Source: Trichodesmium sp. MAG_R04 (lineage in GTDB: Bacteria > Cyanobacteriota > Cyanobacteriia > Cyanobacteriales > Microcoleaceae). Taken from it: a DNA stretch of 8,002 nucleotides. The position numbers and the translations under genes are program-made. The notes beneath the pieces were generated by a model. The model had not been told where the DNA came from. It searched no databases and saw only the letters and a list, made by a program, of their open reading frames with translations. The DNA lies in contig JAKQYG010000176.1 of NCBI GenBank assembly GCA_023356515.1, positions 1-8,002 of the forward strand. Direction: 5' to 3'. This document shows positions 5,229 to 8,002 of this stretch, piece after piece (position 1 is the first letter of the stretch; the number at the start of each line of letters is the position of its first letter).

Positions 5229-5663
5229 TTAAAAACCAAAGCTCAAATCTACAATTATGAGTTGACCATCAAAAGTATAGAAAACTACTTTGTGAATATT
5301 CTCAACATTTACTGTTAGTTCAGTATTAGAAGGAATAATTGAATCAGAGTCCAACAAGTTTGAAGTTAGCATTTCGTCTTTAGCTAAGAGTTCTTCATTT
5401 TGATTATAGGCTGACAAAGTAGTTCGGCAGGAACTCCTTATTAAGGCACTAACAAAGTTGACTGGGGATGTGAAGTTCATTTCTATTATACCACTTTGTG
5501 GGGATCCCATTAAGACTTTTATGCCTTGAGGAACTGCAAAAGCTGGGTTGGATGGTTCGATAATGATCGCATTAGAGAAAGTTACGCCCCAATGTTGAAA
5601 TTGATGCTCTAATACTTCAAAGGATTTTAAATTTTCTAGAACAATGCGAATACAACTAGGCAT
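5229..5663 (-). CDS. Conserved protein of unknown function, probable beta-sandwich
   Basis: A 144-residue protein without a name known to me. It is rich in alternating hydrophobic strands: WGVTFSNAIIIEPSNPAFAVPQG (25-47), VLMGSPQSGIIEMNF (50-64), VNFVSALIRSSCRTTLSAYNQN (68-89), and TELTVNVENIHKVVFYTFDGQLIIVDLSF (114-142). The run of strands with Asn, Pro and Gly turns, an F.NA...PSNPAF start and a final FDGQ..VD strand suggest a small beta-sandwich, possibly of carbohydrate- or protein-binding type. No signal peptide, membrane segment or catalytic motif is visible. ATG 5663 lacks a Shine-Dalgarno sequence. It is the first gene of the - strand series, so any shared promoter would lie in the gene-free DNA upstream (above 5663). 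The product is real by composition and length, but its function is open. Confidence 0.8.
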   Translation of the reverse strand: MPSCIRIVLENLKSFEVLEHQFQHWGVTFSNAIIIEPSNPAFAVPQGIKVLMGSPQSGIIEMNFTSPVNFVSALIRSSCRTTLSAYNQNEELLAKDEMLTSNLLDSDSIIPSNTELTVNVENIHKVVFYTFDGQLIIVDLSFGF

Positions 5664-5835
5664 ATTTGAATAAATTTTTAATAATTCAGATTCAGTCTGG
5701 TCATACTCAGGAGTACTCAGTAAATTTATATTTGTTTTTGAGCATCAAGTTATTGTTTAGAAGATTAATTTTGTGGGTTATATCAATCTTAAAACTCTGT
5801 AACATTGGATATCCTTGATATTAAATTACTAATTG

Positions 5836-5850
5836 AGAGGTTTAACCTCT
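5836..5850. repeat. AGAGGT/ACCTCT hairpin
   Basis: AGAGGT (5836-5841) and ACCTCT (5845-5850) form a 6-bp stem with a TTA loop. No T-run follows on either strand. The role is unclear. It could be an operator for the - strand genes. Confidence 0.35.
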
Positions 5851-5976
5851 TGGGTTCATGTTATGGCTTAAGTATATTAAACCAACTTTAATTCAAGATC
5901 AGACTTATACAGGTACGCTATATGTAGCATACTTATTGCCAGAAACATTGAAAATGAAATTTATCTAACTCTATAT

Positions 5977-6037
5977 GGATATCTCCAAAAAAGGTTCTCA
6001 AACTCTTGAACCGCCATTCCAAAATCCATATTGTTGG
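5977..6037 (-). repeat. Dispersed repeat, copy C (inverted)
   Basis: The reverse complement matches copy A (2980-3040) at 49 of 61 positions without gaps, from CCAACAA to GGAGATATCC. It lies in the opposite orientation about 3 kb away, with the four - strand genes between the copies. No target duplication is visible. Confidence 0.75.
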
Positions 6038-6443
6038 AAAGGTCTAATAACTGAAGCTTTTTTTAATTAATAGTCAAGTGCTCATGAAGTGGAACAGAGT
6101 TTTCTCGGACTTGAAAGAGCATCAAAATTATTATGCATTATATAAAGCAGCTATTAAGGTTTGCTTGTGAGCAATTTCATTCATAACTTTCAGTCCTCCT
6201 TGGAGACTAATTCCTCTTTTGGTGTAATAATAATGAGTTAACAACTGAATGCTAACCTTTATTTTAACAATTTTTATGATTCTTGTTTCATTTCTTTACT
6301 TTCAGATGCTCCATATGAATTATAGAAATAGTGGCCAAGTTTGAATGTTATCAATAGCAAAGTCAAAAAGACCTAAGTTAAGGCCAAAAGTTGACAAGCT
6401 TAGCTGGGTTTCCTACTGTGGCCTTTATAGTCAGGAAATTATC

Positions 6444-6470
6444 TTGAGACTTGAAAATAAATTGTATAAT
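6444..6470 (+). promoter_or_regulatory. Possible promoter for the HPt gene
   Basis: A perfect -10 box TATAAT (6465-6470) has TTGAGA (6444-6449) upstream at a short 15-base spacing. It lies about 170 bp before the start codon. In DNA this AT-rich a chance TATAAT is not rare, so support is modest. Confidence 0.3.
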
Positions 6471-6606
6471 ATGAAGCGGAAAATTAAGTTATTAAAATGC
6501 CTTTAGTTGTAGTGATATTAAGCAGAGAATAGGAATAGTAGCTTCAAGCTAACGGAGTTTTATAATTAACTTTTTCCTTCCTTAGCCTCTGACTTTAGCT
6601 GTCGAT

Positions 6607-6627
6607 ATTGATAATTGATAACTGATA
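6607..6627. repeat. Heptamer short tandem repeat (three units)
   Basis: The units are ATTGATA (6607-6613), ATTGATA (6614-6620) and ACTGATA (6621-6627). Short tandemly repeated heptamers are common in filamentous cyanobacterial genomes. This one ends directly before the ribosome-binding site of the HPt gene, so a change in copy number would alter the leader. Confidence 0.7.
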
Positions 6628-6637
6628 TAGGAGAAAT

Positions 6638-7591
6638 ATGATGGCATCAGAACAAGATGAACGAATTAAGCAATTGTTTATAATGGAAGCAGAAGAACAT
6701 TTAGTAACTTTAGAAAATGGGTTGGTAGATTTGAAGTCTACAATGTCAGATTCTGAAACTCTTAATGATATGTTTAGAGCAGCTCACTCTGTAAAAGGTG
6801 GAGCTGCTATGTTAGGAATGCAAAGTGTAGGAATGCAAAGTGTAAAAAAGATAGCTCATCGTTTAGAAGATTGTTTCAAAATCATTAAAGAAAATTATAT
6901 TGATATTGACCAAACCATAGAATCTCAATTTTTAAGAGGATATGATATTCTCAAAGATTTAATAGAACGACTACGAGGTCCTTATGGTTTGAGAGAAGAA
7001 GAGGGAGAAAAAATAGTACAAAATGCTTTGCCTATTTTTAGTGAGTTGGAAGCTAATTTAAATGCTTTAGTTGATAATATAAATATTGCTAAATCTACTA
7101 CTGTTACTACTAAATATGGAAAGTTAAACACTACTTTTTCTCAACAGGTAAAAGATAAATTAAAAGAAATGCTGGAGTTGTTTAAAAAGGGTGATTCTCC
7201 AGATTCAAGAAAACAATTAATAGAGGGTTGTGATGGTTTGTTGAAGTTGGATAAAAATACGGAAGTTTGGCAGACTTTAGTTACTTATTCTCAACAAGCT
7301 TTGGCTAATTCTAAGTTATCTTATCAAGTTTTAGCACCTGTGATTATTAAGGAACTTTGTCAAGCAGGTGACTTGATCGAAGCAGGAAAGGTGGGAGAAG
7401 TAGTGCTAAGTAAGGATTTAAAAGAAATTGCAAGTTCTCCTCAAGCAAAAACTTATGAACAGAAAAAGGTGGCTTTACCAAAAGACCCGAAAGAAGTGGT
7501 GAGACTAATTATTAAGAGTTTTGATTCTCGGCAAAAGGAAGCGATCGCTAAATTATTAGTTAAGCATGTCAAGTCGTCTAGAAACAGTTAA
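6638..7591 (+). CDS. HPt-domain protein, CheA-like phosphotransfer
   Basis: A 317-residue protein with an N-terminal histidine-phosphotransfer (HPt) domain like the P1 domain of CheA. In phosphorelays this domain carries the phosphate on a histidine between kinase and response regulator. Residues 6-33 form the first helix (IKQLFIMEAEEHLVTLENGL). FRAAHSVKGGAAMLGM (46-61) holds the phospho-acceptor His50 with the typical S.KGGA context. AHRLED (73-78) begins the next helix. Residues from about 165 are helical and unrecognised. There is no CheA kinase, dimerisation, CheW or receiver domain, so its kinase is encoded elsewhere. AGGAG (6629-6633) sits 4 bases before ATG 6638 and 7 before ATG 6641, so the second ATG may be the true start. 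A perfect 15-bp duplication inserts GMQSV in the HPt domain. One HIP1 site lies at 7541. The gene stands alone on its strand here. Confidence 0.88.
   Translation: MMASEQDERIKQLFIMEAEEHLVTLENGLVDLKSTMSDSETLNDMFRAAHSVKGGAAMLGMQSVGMQSVKKIAHRLEDCFKIIKENYIDIDQTIESQFLRGYDILKDLIERLRGPYGLREEEGEKIVQNALPIFSELEANLNALVDNINIAKSTTVTTKYGKLNTTFSQQVKDKLKEMLELFKKGDSPDSRKQLIEGCDGLLKLDKNTEVWQTLVTYSQQALANSKLSYQVLAPVIIKELCQAGDLIEAGKVGEVVLSKDLKEIASSPQAKTYEQKKVALPKDPKEVVRLIIKSFDSRQKEAIAKLLVKHVKSSRNS
6815..6844 (+). repeat. Perfect 15-bp tandem duplication inside the HPt domain
   Basis: GGAATGCAAAGTGTA occurs twice in direct succession (6815-6829 and 6830-6844). It encodes GMQSV twice (residues 60-64 and 65-69). Related HPt domains usually read MLG..S.....AHRLED with one such unit, so one copy is an in-frame insertion 10-20 residues after the phospho-histidine. 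Confidence 0.95.
7541..7548. repeat. HIP1 octamer
   Basis: A perfect GCGATCGC near the 3' end of the HPt gene, in the codons for EAIAK. Confidence 0.85.
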
Positions 7592-7689
7592 CAAAAAAAA
7601 ATAGTTAAGGATAATAATTTTAGGTGTTTTCTACCAAAACTACTTTGAATATCAATTATAATATAACATAATATATAGAATTTATCTGT

Positions 7690-8002
7690 TTAATAAGGTA
7701 TATTTACGATTTCTCTGTAATTTTTAATATCTGTACTTCGTATACTTGGATTTTGCTGTAAGACTTGACAAAAAAGATAATTTGTGATGTTAAATATTTC
7801 GGAATAGTAAATGTGTTGAAAAATATGTTTTTTTCTGCTAGATGTGATTCTGCGATCGCTTTCCCCCTCATCCCCAACTTTAACCCTACTCACCTGCTGT
7901 GGCATATCCCGCAAAAAAGTCGAAACCAAAACCCCCTTCCCATCTCCATCAACTTTTTTTGTCACCCCCACATGAATACCCATCAACTGCCCCGCCTCAT
8001 TC
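7690..8002 (-). CDS. Partial trypsin-like serine protease, C-terminal end
   Basis: The frame is open to the window edge and encodes 104 residues, so the true start lies beyond 8002. The first visible residues, NEAGQLMGIH, match the strand that follows the catalytic GxSGGP motif in trypsin-like and HtrA-like proteases (usual form: GGPVLNE.G.LIGIH). KVDGDGKGVLVSTFLRDMPQQV fits the later strand and helix seen in cyanobacterial members. The catalytic serine, His and Asp would be outside the window. The first 50 or so residues lie in DNA of about 50 % GC. The last 50 or so (SSRKKHIFQHIYYSEIF...) lie in DNA of about 26 % GC, look unlike a protease and may be read-through after a truncation near 7850. 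A HIP1 site lies at 7852. The family call rests on a short match. Confidence 0.5.
   Translation of the reverse strand, partial: NEAGQLMGIHVGVTKKVDGDGKGVLVSTFLRDMPQQVSRVKVGDEGESDRRITSSRKKHIFQHIYYSEIFNITNYLFCQVLQQNPSIRSTDIKNYREIVNIPY
7852..7859. repeat. HIP1 octamer
   Basis: A perfect GCGATCGC at the point where the partial protease frame passes from GC-richer to AT-rich DNA. Confidence 0.85.

Larger units (their letters stand above)
5664..6637. other. Gene-free interval between divergent genes
   Basis: These 974 bp lie between a - strand gene series and the + strand HPt gene, so promoters for both sides should be here. I see no coding frame with recognisable content. The interval contains a small hairpin (5836-5850), dispersed-repeat copy C (5977-6037), a possible -10 box (6465-6470) and a heptamer tandem repeat (6607-6627). 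No tRNA or riboswitch pattern was found. Confidence 0.6.

Noticed and set aside
7588..7609. TTAAC...GTTAA pair after the HPt gene as a terminator
   Set aside because: A 5-bp AT stem with an 11-base A-rich loop and no T-run is too weak to call.

Overview
The window looks like a filamentous, gas-vacuolate marine cyanobacterium, most like Trichodesmium or a close relative. This is inferred from four things: a cyanobacterial GvpF/GvpL-type gas vesicle protein, four perfect HIP1 octamers (GCGATCGC), genes of cyanobacterial type (a DUF3082-like membrane protein and a CheA-like HPt protein), and AT-rich DNA of which only about 55 % is coding, with many dispersed repeats.

Layout. Positions 1-964 hold no intact gene but several mobile-element relics. 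These are a 90-bp MITE-like element with perfect 11-bp ends (232-321), a second short inverted-repeat element (330-394), a faint TnpB-like tail (about 425-605), and a clear TnpB C-terminal tail with an IS200/IS605-type right end (768-935). That right end lies 30 bp before the gvpF/gvpL gene (965-1642). A 40-bp sequence at the window's left edge recurs inverted at 1921-1960, so gvpF/gvpL and the relics lie between inverted repeats. The next gene (2155-2613, +) encodes four near-identical 35-residue helical repeats. Their register matches the 33-residue repeat of GvpC, the gas-vesicle outer-surface protein, so I read it as a GvpC-like protein.

A gene-free, repeat-bearing stretch (2614-3341) separates this + strand pair from four genes on the - strand. 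From upstream to downstream these are a conserved protein of unknown function (5663-5229), a DUF3082-like membrane protein (5162-4833), a single-pass membrane protein (4712-3930) and smpB, the tmRNA-binding protein (3812-3342). Gaps of 66-120 bp allow either an operon or separate transcription.

After another gene-free stretch (5664-6637) that carries an inverted copy of a repeat also found near 3000, a + strand gene encodes a histidine-phosphotransfer (HPt) protein without a kinase domain (6638-7591). Its HPt domain holds a perfect 15-bp tandem duplication just after the phospho-histidine helix. The right edge holds the C-terminal end of a probable trypsin-like serine protease on the - strand, whose last 50 or so codons may be read-through into AT-rich DNA.

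The most notable signals are the GvpC-like protein with a 35-residue period, the orphan TnpB tail and right end next to a gas vesicle gene, and the HPt duplication. I found no CRISPR array, tRNA, rRNA or complete mobile element.
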